Both the position numbers and the translations under genes were made by a program. The notes beneath the pieces are model-generated. The model saw only the letters and a list, made by a program, of their open reading frames with translations, was not told the DNA's origin and made no database searches. This document shows positions 24,330-32,314 of a stretch of DNA of 64,000 nt, piece after piece (the stretch's first letter is position 1; every line of letters starts with the position of its first letter). Origin of the DNA: Micromonospora alfalfae (GTDB taxonomy: Bacteria; Actinomycetota; Actinomycetes; Mycobacteriales; Micromonosporaceae); NCBI RefSeq assembly GCF_022230925.1, contig NZ_JAKKFH010000023.1, positions 26,139 through 90,138 on the forward strand, given 5' to 3'.

Positions 24330-24545
24330 TTACTGGCCTCGGCCCGTTTCGGCTTGCAGTTCGTCGATGCGCTTGGACGCCTCGGCCTTGGTCAGGTCGT
24401 CCGGGAGGTCGGCGTGGGCCTCCCGGGCCAGCGTGCTCAGGTAGGACTCCTGCGCGGCGGTCGGCGGCTCGTCCCCGGTGACCCACTCGTCCGGGTCCTT
24501 GATCGCGGCATTCTGGTCGGCCTGCTCGGTGCGGCGGTCCGTCAT
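24330..24545 (-). CDS. DUF3072 family small protein
   Basis: 71 residues, hydrophilic. It has the DUF3072 pattern: IKDPDEWVTGDEPPTAAQES, then YLSTLA and LTKAEASKRIDELQ. Three ATG codons stand in a row at the start; the third lies 8 nt from AAAGGG and is chosen. The fold is probably two short helices and the function is unknown. It converges on the phosphoesterase gene across the palindrome at 24241-24313 and is divergent from the flavoprotein gene. Confidence 0.82.
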   Translation of the reverse strand: MTDRRTEQADQNAAIKDPDEWVTGDEPPTAAQESYLSTLAREAHADLPDDLTKAEASKRIDELQAETGRGQ

Positions 24546-24619
24546 CATCATCACCCTTTCTTTCGAACAGGTGTGCCAGTACCCCGATCGTCGGGGGTTC
24601 ATGCCCCAACGCCGCGACC

Positions 24620-24625
24620 TACGAT
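24620..24625 (+). promoter_or_regulatory. -10 box TACGAT, leaderless start
   Basis: TACGAT ends 6 nt before the ATG at 24632 and there is no ribosome site, so the flavoprotein message is probably leaderless. Confidence 0.5.
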
Positions 24626-24631
24626 CATCTG

Positions 24632-25591
24632 ATGACCGAGGACCTGTCGAGCGTGGTGGTGGTCGGTGCGGGCATCGCCGGGGTGGCCTGTGCTGTCGAG
24701 TTGACCCGGGCCGGCGTGCCGGTGCAGGTCCGGGAGCGGGGGCACGTCCGCGGTGGCCGAATGGCCAGCAAACGCTTCCAGGGCCGGCCTGCGGACATCG
24801 GCGCCGCCTACTTCACCGCCACCGACCCGGACTTCGCCGCCCTGGTCGAGCAGTGGCGCGCCGCCGGGCTGGTCCGCGAATGGACCGACACCTTCCAGGC
24901 GTACGACCGGAGCGGGAACCACGAGGTGCCCGGGCCGATGCGCTTCGCCGCCCCCGGTGGGCTGCGCTCGCTGGTCGAGCACCTGGCCGGCGCGGTGCCG
25001 GTGACAGTCGACCGGCTGGTGCTCACAGTGGAACCCGGCCCGGTCGTCGACGGGCAGCCGTGTGCGGCGGTCGCCCTGGCCATGCCGGGCCCGCAGGCCG
25101 CCCTCCTGCTCGACCCGGCCCTCACCGACGCCACCCGGGTCGTACAGGCGCAACGCTGGTCGCCGTCGCTGGCCGCGGTGCTGCGCTTCCCGACCCGGCG
25201 CTGGCCGGACTTCCGGGGCGCGTTCGTCAATGAGCATCCGGTCCTCAACCTCGTCTGCGACGACGGTGACCGGCGCGGTGACGGCGCGCCGGTGCTTGTC
25301 GCGCACACGGTGCCGGAATTCGCGGCCGGGCACCTGGCCCAACCCACCGGGGCCGGCCCGGCGATCGAGCAGGCCGTCCGGGACCTGCTCGGGCTGCCCG
25401 AGCAGGCCGTCGACGTGCACGTGCACCGCTGGACGTACGCGAAGCCGACCAGCGGCGCCGGCGGCGCCACCCACCACCTCGACGCCGACGGAATCGGCCT
25501 GGCCGGCGACGCGTTCGGCAAGCCCCGGGTGCAGAGCGCCTGGCGCTCCGGCCGCGACCTCGGCCGTGCCCTGGCAGCCCGCCTGGCCTGA
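24632..25591 (+). CDS. Renalase-like NAD(P)/FAD-dependent oxidoreductase
   Basis: 319 residues. The N-terminal dinucleotide-binding fold is clear (SVVVVGAGIAGVACAVELTR, then RGGRMASKR), and the FAD-closing motif near the C-terminus is GIGLAGDAFGKPRVQSAW. The size and layout fit the small renalase/amine-oxidase-like family that oxidises dihydronicotinamide isomers or amines. A cytoplasmic location is expected. It appears monocistronic, with a leaderless start. The substrate is inferred only at family level. Confidence 0.8.
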   Translation: MTEDLSSVVVVGAGIAGVACAVELTRAGVPVQVRERGHVRGGRMASKRFQGRPADIGAAYFTATDPDFAALVEQWRAAGLVREWTDTFQAYDRSGNHEVPGPMRFAAPGGLRSLVEHLAGAVPVTVDRLVLTVEPGPVVDGQPCAAVALAMPGPQAALLLDPALTDATRVVQAQRWSPSLAAVLRFPTRRWPDFRGAFVNEHPVLNLVCDDGDRRGDGAPVLVAHTVPEFAAGHLAQPTGAGPAIEQAVRDLLGLPEQAVDVHVHRWTYAKPTSGAGGATHHLDADGIGLAGDAFGKPRVQSAWRSGRDLGRALAARLA

Positions 25592-25679
25592 GCCGCCCGC
25601 TCGGGCGTGCCGGGGTGGCTGAGCCGCGCGCTCAGGTGTGACCGCCTGGCTCAGTCACCCGCTCAGACGTGACCGGCTG
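25588..25679. repeat. Three degenerate copies of a 31-bp tandem repeat
   Basis: Copies starting at 25588, 25619 and 25650 share the frame CTGAGCCGC-CGCTCAGGCGTGACCG with several substitutions. They fill the gap between the flavoprotein gene and the convergent antiporter gene. The third copy codes for the last residues of the antiporter and includes its stop codon. Confidence 0.5.
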
Positions 25680-26958
25680 CCGCGACGGGCCGAGCGTCGG
25701 CGTCCCGCTCGGCCGGGTCGGAGGTCCGCTCTCCCTCCCGGTCCAGCAGCTGCATGACCGGGGTCGCCGTGATGCCGTGCACCACGACGGAGACGAGCAC
25801 CACCAGCCCGACGGTCGCCCAGAGCAGCTCGGCCTGCGGGAAGTCGGCCTTGGTGGTGGCGTACGCGAGGTAGTAGAACGAGCCGACGCCGCGGATGCCG
25901 AACAACGAGATGACCCAGTGCTCGGCCGGTCGTCCGGGAGCGCCGCGCAACGACAACCAGCCGATCAGCGGTCGCACCAGGAACACCAGCGCCAGCCCGA
26001 CGGCGGCCGCCGGCCAGGTCAGCGGACCCAGCAGGCCACCCACTATCGCGCCGCCGAGCAGCAGCAACAGCACCAGGGTGAGCAGCCGTTCGACCTGCTC
26101 GGCGAAGTCGTGCAGCACCGAGTGGAACTCGTGGGTCCGCTCGGCGGCCCGAATGGCCCGGGCGGCCACGAACACCGCCAGGAAGCCGTACCCGCCGACC
26201 ACCTCCACCAGCCCGTACGCCAGGAACGTGGCGGCCAGCGCCAGGAAACCCTCGGCGTGCCGGGCCAACCGCAGCTCACTGGGAGCGCGGAAGAACAGCT
26301 TGCCGAGCAGCCAGCCGATGAGCAGGCCACCGCCGACGCCGACGCTGATCTTCCAGAGCACGTCCACTGTGAACCACTCGGCCAACCAGTCGCTCGGGGC
26401 GAGGCTGGTCGAGGCGATGGCGATGGCCGCGTAGACGAACGGGAACGCCAGCCCGTCGTTCAGGCCGGCCTCGGAGGTCAACGCGAAGCGGACCTCGTCC
26501 TCGGAATCCTCCACGTCGGTCGGCTCGCCGACCTGCACGTCGGCGGCGAGCACCGGATCGGTGGGGGCCAGCGCGGCGCCCAACAACAGCGCGGCGGCCG
26601 GCACCAACCCCGCCCACCACCAGCCGAGCACCGCCACCGCCGCGATGCACAGGGGCATCGCGATCGCCAGCAGCCGCCAGGTGGACGACCACCGCCGCCA
26701 ACTCAACGGCCGGTCGATCTTCAGCCCGGCGCCCATCAGCGCGACGATCACCCCGATCTCGGTGAGGTGGGTGGTCAGCTCCGGGTGGGCCAGGGGGTCC
26801 GGTGACGGCAACCCGACGGGCAGCAGGAACACCAGCATGCCGAGGGCGAGGAAGGCGATGGGCATGGACAGCGGGCGTCGCTCCAGCACCCGCGGCAGGA
26901 TGCCCGCGAGCAGAGCGCCCAGGCCCACCAGCGCGAACGCCACATCTACCGGCTCCAC
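25663..26958 (-). CDS. CPA1-family sodium/proton antiporter
   Basis: 431 residues with about 12 membrane helices. Landmarks are ALAPTDPVLAADVQ and LTSEAGLNDGLAFPFVY, the latter holding the ND pair used for ion binding in cation:proton antiporter-1 proteins, and a later FGIRGVGSFYYLAYA. It should exchange Na+ or K+ for H+ across the cytoplasmic membrane. It lacks a long cytoplasmic regulatory tail. The GTG at 26956-26958 has AAGGG about 8 nt upstream; the longer open frame to 27021 has no membrane features. Confidence 0.88.
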   Translation of the reverse strand: MEPVDVAFALVGLGALLAGILPRVLERRPLSMPIAFLALGMLVFLLPVGLPSPDPLAHPELTTHLTEIGVIVALMGAGLKIDRPLSWRRWSSTWRLLAIAMPLCIAAVAVLGWWWAGLVPAAALLLGAALAPTDPVLAADVQVGEPTDVEDSEDEVRFALTSEAGLNDGLAFPFVYAAIAIASTSLAPSDWLAEWFTVDVLWKISVGVGGGLLIGWLLGKLFFRAPSELRLARHAEGFLALAATFLAYGLVEVVGGYGFLAVFVAARAIRAAERTHEFHSVLHDFAEQVERLLTLVLLLLLGGAIVGGLLGPLTWPAAAVGLALVFLVRPLIGWLSLRGAPGRPAEHWVISLFGIRGVGSFYYLAYATTKADFPQAELLWATVGLVVLVSVVVHGITATPVMQLLDREGERTSDPAERDADARPVAAAGHV

Positions 26959-27065
26959 GGCACCACCCTTCTGCCCGCACCCGCGAGGCGCGGGCAGGTG
27001 GTGACAGTCAGTGCCCCGCAAGGGCTCCGGCTATGCGCGTCCGCTCCGGTGGACCCGAGTGATCC

Positions 27066-27743
27066 TCACCGCGGCCGGGTGAGCGGCGAGTCCGCCAACT
27101 CGTGCAACAGCGCGGCCGGGTCGTCGTACACCGACACGGCACCCGCGCCGGCGAGCTCGCCGCGGCTGGTGCCACCGCAGGTCAGGCCCACACACGGAAT
27201 GCTCAGCTTCCCGGCTGCGGCGACGTCCCACACCGAGTCGCCGACGAAGACCACCCGCTCGGCGGCCAACCCGGACTGCTCCAACGCGGCGACCAGGATG
27301 TCCGGTGCCGGCTTGCTCTGCTGGGCGTCCGCGGAGGAGGTGATCGTGTCGATCACGTCATCGGCGGCGAGCGCCCGGCGAAGCGCGCCCACCTCGGGTT
27401 CCGAGGCGGAGGTGGCCAGCACGACCCGCAACCCCCGCTCGGCGCAGGCCCGCAGCAGGTCGGCCGCCCGGGGTAGCGGCGTGAGCCGTTCCCAGTACTC
27501 GGCGTAGAGGGTGTCGTGCGCGTCGCGCAGCTTCGAGTCGGCGTCGCGGTCCCGCTCCGGGCCGAGGAGATGGTCCAGGAGTTTGTCCGATCCCATCCCG
27601 ATCGAACGGTGCACCACCGCCATCGGCACCGGCTGGTCGGTCTGGCGTAACGCCTCCCACCAGCTAACGGTGTGCAGGTAGGTGGTGTCGACAAGGGTGC
27701 CGTCGACATCGAAGAGGACCCCGGCGGGCCGTTCGGTAGCCAT
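27066..27743 (-). CDS. HAD-superfamily phosphatase (beta-phosphoglucomutase/PGP-like)
   Basis: 225 residues. HAD motif I is FDVDGTLVDTT at residues 10-20, motif II VLATSAS, motif III the lysine of SKPAPDI, and motif IV VFVGDSVWDV. A helical cap domain lies between motifs I and II. This is the subfamily of beta-phosphoglucomutase and phosphoglycolate phosphatase, which act on small phosphorylated metabolites. AGGAGG precedes the ATG. The gene starts 25 nt after the SpoIIE-type gene and is probably cotranscribed with it; a link between the two functions is not evident. Confidence 0.87.
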   Translation of the reverse strand: MATERPAGVLFDVDGTLVDTTYLHTVSWWEALRQTDQPVPMAVVHRSIGMGSDKLLDHLLGPERDRDADSKLRDAHDTLYAEYWERLTPLPRAADLLRACAERGLRVVLATSASEPEVGALRRALAADDVIDTITSSADAQQSKPAPDILVAALEQSGLAAERVVFVGDSVWDVAAAGKLSIPCVGLTCGGTSRGELAGAGAVSVYDDPAALLHELADSPLTRPR

Positions 27744-27768
27744 GGGCGTCCTCCTACCCTCGGGCGGC

Positions 27769-29907
27769 TCAGGGATGCGCGGCCGGTGGCGTGAGGATCT
27801 CGAACCAGACCGTGGAGCCCCGGACCGACGGGTCGGTGCCCCAGGCGTCGCTGAGTTCCTCGATCAGGCCGAGGCCACGCCCGCGACTGCTCAACGTGTC
27901 GGTACGGGCCCGGGTCACGGTGCCCCGGGTGCCGGAATCCGCGACCGAGACGAGCAGCCGCTCGGCGCTGAGGTCGATCTCCACCCGGGCGGCCGTGCCG
28001 GCGTGCAGCAACGCGTTGGTGGTCAGCTCGCTGGTGCAGAGCACCGCCGCCCCGATCACCGGCTCGGGCACCTGCCACTCGGTGAGCTGACCGGTCAGCC
28101 AGTGCCGGACCCGGCTGGGCGCGGTCGGCTCGGCGGGCACCTCCATGCTCGCCGAACGACTCGGTTTGAGCGCGTGCTCGACCGCCAGCACTGCCACATC
28201 GTCCTCCGTGCCACCGGGGACCGCCGCGGTGGCCACCGCGCAGAGCGCACGGGGGTCGCCGCTGCCGGCCTTGGCGATGGCGTCGCTCAGGGTGGCCAGC
28301 CCGGCGCTCAGGCTCTGTCGGCGACGCTCCACCACCCCGTCGCTGAACAGCAGCAGGGTGTCGCCGGGGCGGAACGGGACGGTAGTGGTGCCCGGCCGGC
28401 CGCCCAACCCCAGCGGCGGCCCGGGCGGGACGTCGACGTACTCGGCGTGGAACCGACCATCCGGGTCACTGCGGCGGATAAGCGGCGCGGGGTGACCGGC
28501 GCTGGACAGGGTCAGCTCCCGCCGCTCGGCGTCGATCACCCCGAACGCCACGGTGACGAACAGCTCGTGGGTGCCGGCCTCCGCGCCGAGGCTGGTCACC
28601 AGTCGGTCGAGACCGGCCAGGACCGCGTCGGGCATCGGGTCGGCCAGGGCCAGGGCGCGCAGCGCGGCCCGGACCTGTCCCATCCGCGCGGCGGCCTGCA
28701 CGTCGTGCCCGGCGACGTCGCCCAGCACCACGCCGAGCGAGCCGTTGGGCAGCAGGAACGCGTCGTAGAAGTCACCGCCGGCCGCGTTGCCGTCCACGCC
28801 CGGGTCGTAGCGGGCCGCGATCCGCAACCGGGGCAGGTCCGGCAGGTGCTCCGGCAACATGCTGCGCTGCAACAGTTGGGCGGTGCCGTGTTGGGTCTCG
28901 AACCGGCGGGCCCGTTCGGCGGCCTGGCCGATCAGCTCGGCCGAGGCGGCCAGCAGCGCCCGCTCGGCGGGGGACCAGGTGTGCGGAACCTGGTAGCCGA
29001 CAGCCAGCCCACCGCGAACCACCGAGGTGCCCAGCGGCAGGGCAGCCATCGCGCGGACCTTCTGGTCGTGGCGGTCCACGGCGGTGTCCCGCAGCGGCTG
29101 CCCGTCGCGGGTGAAGGACGGGGCGCCGGAGCGGGCCGCCTGCACCACCGGGGCCGACCAGTCCGTCGGCGCGCGCCGCCAGAGCGGGGGAAGCCGCTCG
29201 TCGGCCTCGTCCAACAACTCGCCACGGACCCGACGCACCATGCGCCAGCCGCCGCCGCCCTCGTCGACAGCGAACGAGGCCTGGTCGGGGTCGAACGTGG
29301 TGATCGCGTACCGCAGCGCCACCCGGGCCACGTCGTCGAGGGTGAGGGTGCCGGCGAGCGCCGCGGCCACCTCGCTGAGGCTCTGCAACTGCTCAGTGAC
29401 GTGGGTGGTCTCGGCCGCGACCGTCAACACGCCGACGATCTGCCCGGCGCTGTCGCGCACCGGTGAGTAGCCCCTGGTGAAGACCGCCTGCTCCACCGTC
29501 GCGGAGTGCCCACGGACCAGCGGCAGGGTGGACTCCTTCTCCAGGAAGGGCTCGCCCTGCCGGTAGCAACGCTCGATCACCGCACCGACGCCGGGCAGCG
29601 CCCAGATCTCCGCGAAGACCTCGGCGGCGGGACGGCCGAGGGCGCTGGGATGCTTGGTGCCCAGCAGCTCGGCGTAGCCGGCGTTGTAGAGCAGGACGAG
29701 ATCGTCGCCGTAGGCCAGGGCCATCGGCATCGGCGAGGCGAGGACCAGCTCCACCACGGCCCGCAGGGCAACGTCCCAGTCGTCGGCTGGGCCCAGCGGG
29801 GTGTTGGCCCAGTCGTGGGCGAGCACGCCGACGGCCGGGCCGGACCCGGTGGGTGCGCCCGGGCCCGGAGTTGCTGGCGTGGGGACCCGCCCGACCGTTC
29901 CTGGCAT
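27769..29907 (-). CDS. PAS-GAF-SpoIIE phosphatase with C-terminal HATPase domain
   Basis: 712 residues. A PAS-like domain (about 30-180; LVLLYNAGYAELLG) is followed by a GAF domain (about 180-345), a PP2C-type SpoIIE phosphatase (about 360-560; AAGGDFYDAFLL, VLGDVAGHDVQAAARMGQVR, LLFSDGVVERR, EDDVAVLAV), and an anti-sigma-type HATPase domain (about 590-705; TSELTTNALLHAG, VADSG, GRGLGLIEEL). Such proteins dephosphorylate an anti-anti-sigma factor and may also carry RsbW-like kinase activity, so one protein can set the state of a SigB/F-type sigma factor. The sigma factor at 8244-9068 is a possible target. TAGGCT ends 6 nt before the ATG. Confidence 0.9.
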   Translation of the reverse strand: MPGTVGRVPTPATPGPGAPTGSGPAVGVLAHDWANTPLGPADDWDVALRAVVELVLASPMPMALAYGDDLVLLYNAGYAELLGTKHPSALGRPAAEVFAEIWALPGVGAVIERCYRQGEPFLEKESTLPLVRGHSATVEQAVFTRGYSPVRDSAGQIVGVLTVAAETTHVTEQLQSLSEVAAALAGTLTLDDVARVALRYAITTFDPDQASFAVDEGGGGWRMVRRVRGELLDEADERLPPLWRRAPTDWSAPVVQAARSGAPSFTRDGQPLRDTAVDRHDQKVRAMAALPLGTSVVRGGLAVGYQVPHTWSPAERALLAASAELIGQAAERARRFETQHGTAQLLQRSMLPEHLPDLPRLRIAARYDPGVDGNAAGGDFYDAFLLPNGSLGVVLGDVAGHDVQAAARMGQVRAALRALALADPMPDAVLAGLDRLVTSLGAEAGTHELFVTVAFGVIDAERRELTLSSAGHPAPLIRRSDPDGRFHAEYVDVPPGPPLGLGGRPGTTTVPFRPGDTLLLFSDGVVERRRQSLSAGLATLSDAIAKAGSGDPRALCAVATAAVPGGTEDDVAVLAVEHALKPSRSASMEVPAEPTAPSRVRHWLTGQLTEWQVPEPVIGAAVLCTSELTTNALLHAGTAARVEIDLSAERLLVSVADSGTRGTVTRARTDTLSSRGRGLGLIEELSDAWGTDPSVRGSTVWFEILTPPAAHP

Positions 29908-29913
29908 GTTCGC

Positions 29914-29919
29914 AGCCTA
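29914..29919 (-). promoter_or_regulatory. -10 box TAGGCT, leaderless start
   Basis: On the minus strand TAGGCT ends 6 nt before the ATG of the SpoIIE-type gene, with no ribosome site. The remainder of 29908-30105 shows no gene; on the plus strand a GGGTAT at 30065-30070 resembles a SigB-type -10 but lacks a matching -35. Confidence 0.5.
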
Positions 29920-30105
29920 GTCGGCCGACCGGAAAAGGCATCCGACCACGGCGGCGGGCCGTCGCCGAGTCCGTCGCGGTGGCCGTTCGGGCAGTTCAAG
30001 GCCCCTGTCCGGAGGTCTGTCGGGAAAAACGCCGCGCGCTGCGCGGAGTGCCGGACCGGTTGCCGGGTATGCGCCCGGCGCAGTCCATGCGACAGGAGGG
30101 ACATC

Positions 30106-30915
30106 ATGCTGAAAACCCTCGCGGTCCGGCAGGCCGATATCGGCGATGCCATCGCCGACACCTGGAGGTCGGTGCTGCTCTTCATCCCGAAGGCAGTGGC
30201 CTTCATCGTCATCCTCGTGGTCGGCTGGCTCATCGCCAGAGCCGTCCTCAAGATCGTGGATACGGTGCTGGAACGGGTGCGTTTCGACCAGGCGGTCGAA
30301 CGCGGTGGCATCAAACGGGCCCTGGAGAGAACGAAGTACGACGCCAGCGACATTCTGGCCAGACTGGCGTACTACGCCGTACTGCTGTTCACGCTGCAGT
30401 TCGCCTTCGGAGTCTGGGGGCCCAACGCGATCAGTGACCTGATCAGCGGCGTGGTGGCCTGGCTGCCGCGCGCGTTCATCGCGATCGTCATCGTGGTGGT
30501 GGCGGCCGCGATCGCCAACGCTGTCCGGGATCTGGTCACCGGGGCGCTGGGAGGGCTCTCGTACGGCAAGGTCCTGGCCGACCTGACGGCGATCTTCATC
30601 ATCGCGCTCGGTGTGATCGCCGCCCTGAACCAGGTGGGTATCGCCACCACGGTGACCACTCCGGTGCTGATCGCGGTGCTCGCCACTGTGGCAGGCATCC
30701 TGATCGTCGGCGTCGGCGGTGGTCTCGTGAAGCCGATGCAGAACCGCTGGGACGGCTGGCTGCACCGGGCGGCCCAGGAGGCTCGGGCGGTGCAGCAGCA
30801 ACGTCAGGCCGCGTCGGCCGGGCGTAGCGACGTGGAGCGGCAGATGGCCGACCGCGGGGGTGACCGCACCCAGGCCATGCCTCGGGTGGACGAAGCCCAG
30901 CAGTACCGCTCGTAG
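30106..30915 (+). CDS. Membrane protein with conserved TM-helix repeats (MscS-related)
   Basis: 269 residues. It has five or so membrane helices: FIPKAVAFIVILVVGWLIAR, AYYAVLLFTLQFAFGVWG, LPRAFIAIVIVVVAAAIANA, and two more near the C-terminus. The repeating pattern of a helix followed by a short amphipathic stretch matches the conserved TM-helix family (CmpX-like), related to small mechanosensitive channels but lacking the beta domain. The C-terminal 50 residues are soluble and glutamine-rich. AGGAGGG precedes the ATG. It may protect against osmotic or envelope stress. An A-rich leader lies upstream. Confidence 0.78.
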   Translation: MLKTLAVRQADIGDAIADTWRSVLLFIPKAVAFIVILVVGWLIARAVLKIVDTVLERVRFDQAVERGGIKRALERTKYDASDILARLAYYAVLLFTLQFAFGVWGPNAISDLISGVVAWLPRAFIAIVIVVVAAAIANAVRDLVTGALGGLSYGKVLADLTAIFIIALGVIAALNQVGIATTVTTPVLIAVLATVAGILIVGVGGGLVKPMQNRWDGWLHRAAQEARAVQQQRQAASAGRSDVERQMADRGGDRTQAMPRVDEAQQYRS

Positions 30916-30939
30916 CGGGACGGAACGGCAGCACGGGTC

Positions 30940-30976
30940 GGGAGGGTGTTCCGCGTACGACGCGGGGCGCCCTCCC
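30940..30976. terminator. Bidirectional hairpin
   Basis: GGGAGGG pairs with CCCTCCC and CCGCG with CGCGG inside, separated by a 4-nt internal loop, between the TM-helix gene and the convergent DUF6401-like gene. Confidence 0.65.
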
Positions 30977-30984
30977 CTCGCGTG

Positions 30985-31338
30985 TCAGTGCCGCTCGAGC
31001 GCGCGGGCCAGCGCGCAGACCGCGACCAGGCGGGTGAGCAGCCACTCCGGCTGGCTCCAGTCCACCGACCCGCTGGGTGGCGTCCACCCGTGCTCCAGGG
31101 CGGCGGCGCGCACCCCCTCGGCGTAGCCGGCGAGCGCCGCGGAGGTCAGCGGCGTGCGGTCGCCGTCGAGGCTGTCCCGGACGGCCGCCGCATGCTGGTC
31201 GACGAGGGCCAGCAGCCCCGGTCGCGCGGCGGCGGCGGCGAGCCCGACAGTGCCCACGGAGACGGTGAGGGCGGCCAGGGTGGACCGCGCCGAGTCGACG
31301 GCGGTACGGGAGGCGACCCGGTTGAACGGCACACGCAT
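30985..31338 (-). CDS. DUF6401-like protein
   Basis: 117 residues. Helical, with GLAAAAARPGLLALVDQHAA, then AVRDSL, and a C-terminal block GWTPPSGSVDWSQPEWLLTR, then LVAVCALARAL. I recognise the pattern as the actinobacterial DUF6401 family, often annotated as linked to natural-product clusters, but this is from memory. The ATG at 31336-31338 gives the conserved N-terminus MRVPF. No membrane segment is evident. Its function is unknown, and no biosynthetic cluster is adjacent here. Confidence 0.65.
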   Translation of the reverse strand: MRVPFNRVASRTAVDSARSTLAALTVSVGTVGLAAAAARPGLLALVDQHAAAVRDSLDGDRTPLTSAALAGYAEGVRAAALEHGWTPPSGSVDWSQPEWLLTRLVAVCALARALERH

Positions 31339-31473
31339 GGTGACCGAGGCTAACCGACCAGTGACCGTGTCGACCTCGTCCGCTCGGCGGATGTCGGCTG
31401 CGCCACTGGGGCGGTCGCCGCTGACCTGGGGGATTGATCCGGCACAGACGGGGCAGCAGGAGAACACCCACTG

Positions 31474-31950
31474 ATGACGGCACCCGGCACGGAGGCACGG
31501 ATGGCACAGCAGGCGGACGGACCCGACGAGCGGCACCGGCGGCCGGACGGCGTCAGCGACGCGACGGTCGCCGCGCTCGGCAAGCTCAGCGAGGCGCTGG
31601 AGTGTGTGGAGCGGGCCCGGGGGCACCTCTACTCGATGCACCAGTTGATCGGCCATGCCGACCTGATGCTCGACGACGCGGTGGAGCAGTTTCGCGCCGC
31701 CGGACATCCGCACCTCGCCGAGCGGATCGCCACGGAGCTGCGTGGCCGCAACGTCATCGCCGGACGGTGGACGTTTCAGATCGTCGAGGACTTCGACGAC
31801 GGTTACCACGCGCTCTTCCGCGAGTTGGACCAGCAGGCTCGCGACGAGTTGGTGGGTGGGCGGCGCCACCTCTACGAGGCGGAGATGAAGGAACGCCGCC
31901 GTAGCCGGGGCCGGCCGGGCCACGAGGCCCGGCCCGGCGGCGGAGGCTAG
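31474..31950 (+). CDS. Conserved hypothetical helical protein
   Basis: 158 residues, charged, mostly helical, with low-complexity ends. The core runs LGKLSEALECVERARGHLYS, MHQLIGHADLMLDDAVEQFR, and FDDGYHALFRELDQQARDEL. I do not recognise the family. The ATG has AGGAG 10 nt upstream; a second ATG lies 27 nt further in. Its 3' end overlaps that of the convergent small membrane gene by 4 nt. There are no membrane segments or cysteine clusters, so a cytoplasmic protein is expected. Confidence 0.65.
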   Translation: MTAPGTEARMAQQADGPDERHRRPDGVSDATVAALGKLSEALECVERARGHLYSMHQLIGHADLMLDDAVEQFRAAGHPHLAERIATELRGRNVIAGRWTFQIVEDFDDGYHALFRELDQQARDELVGGRRHLYEAEMKERRRSRGRPGHEARPGGGG

Positions 31951-32156
31951 TCGCTTGTCGCGTCGGCCGGGCGACGCCGTGCCGCGTCGTCAGCGATGAT
32001 CACGGTGGCCACCATCAGCGCGACGCAGAGGCTGAACAACCACGACTCGTCGTCGACGAGCCAGGCGGACACTGGCGCCTGGAGCGCGGCGAGCATGAAG
32101 CCGAGCCAGGCGAGCCGGCGCTGACGCGTGGAGAGGATTCCGGAGCCTTGATGCAT
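31947..32156 (-). CDS. Small two-helix membrane protein
   Basis: 69 residues. Two hydrophobic segments are visible (LAWLGFMLAALQAPVSAWLV and WLFSLCVALMVATVIIAD), followed by a basic tail. It starts at the ATG at 32154-32156 (MHQGSGILSTRQRR); a TAAGAAT stretch ends 6 nt before it, compatible with a leaderless message. Upstream lies a perfect palindrome AACCGGCCGGTT at 32174-32185. The open frame extends further upstream but without membrane or coding character. Family and function unknown. Confidence 0.6.
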   Translation of the reverse strand: MHQGSGILSTRQRRLAWLGFMLAALQAPVSAWLVDDESWLFSLCVALMVATVIIADDAARRRPADATSD

Positions 32157-32314
32157 CCCGAAATTCTTACGCGAACCGGCCGGTTTGCCGTCCTCCGATC
32201 GGCCGATTCTGGATGAGCTGTCCGCTTTCTCGACCGTACGGACACGACTTCTTTGCGCCGAGGGCGATTGGGCGTCGACAGCGCTAGGGTGCCCCTGCGG
32301 CAGGATGGTGCCTC

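Noticed and set aside
27682..29466. 594-codon plus-strand frame across the SpoIIE-type gene
   Set aside because: The minus strand carries four recognisable domains in order; this frame is low-complexity.
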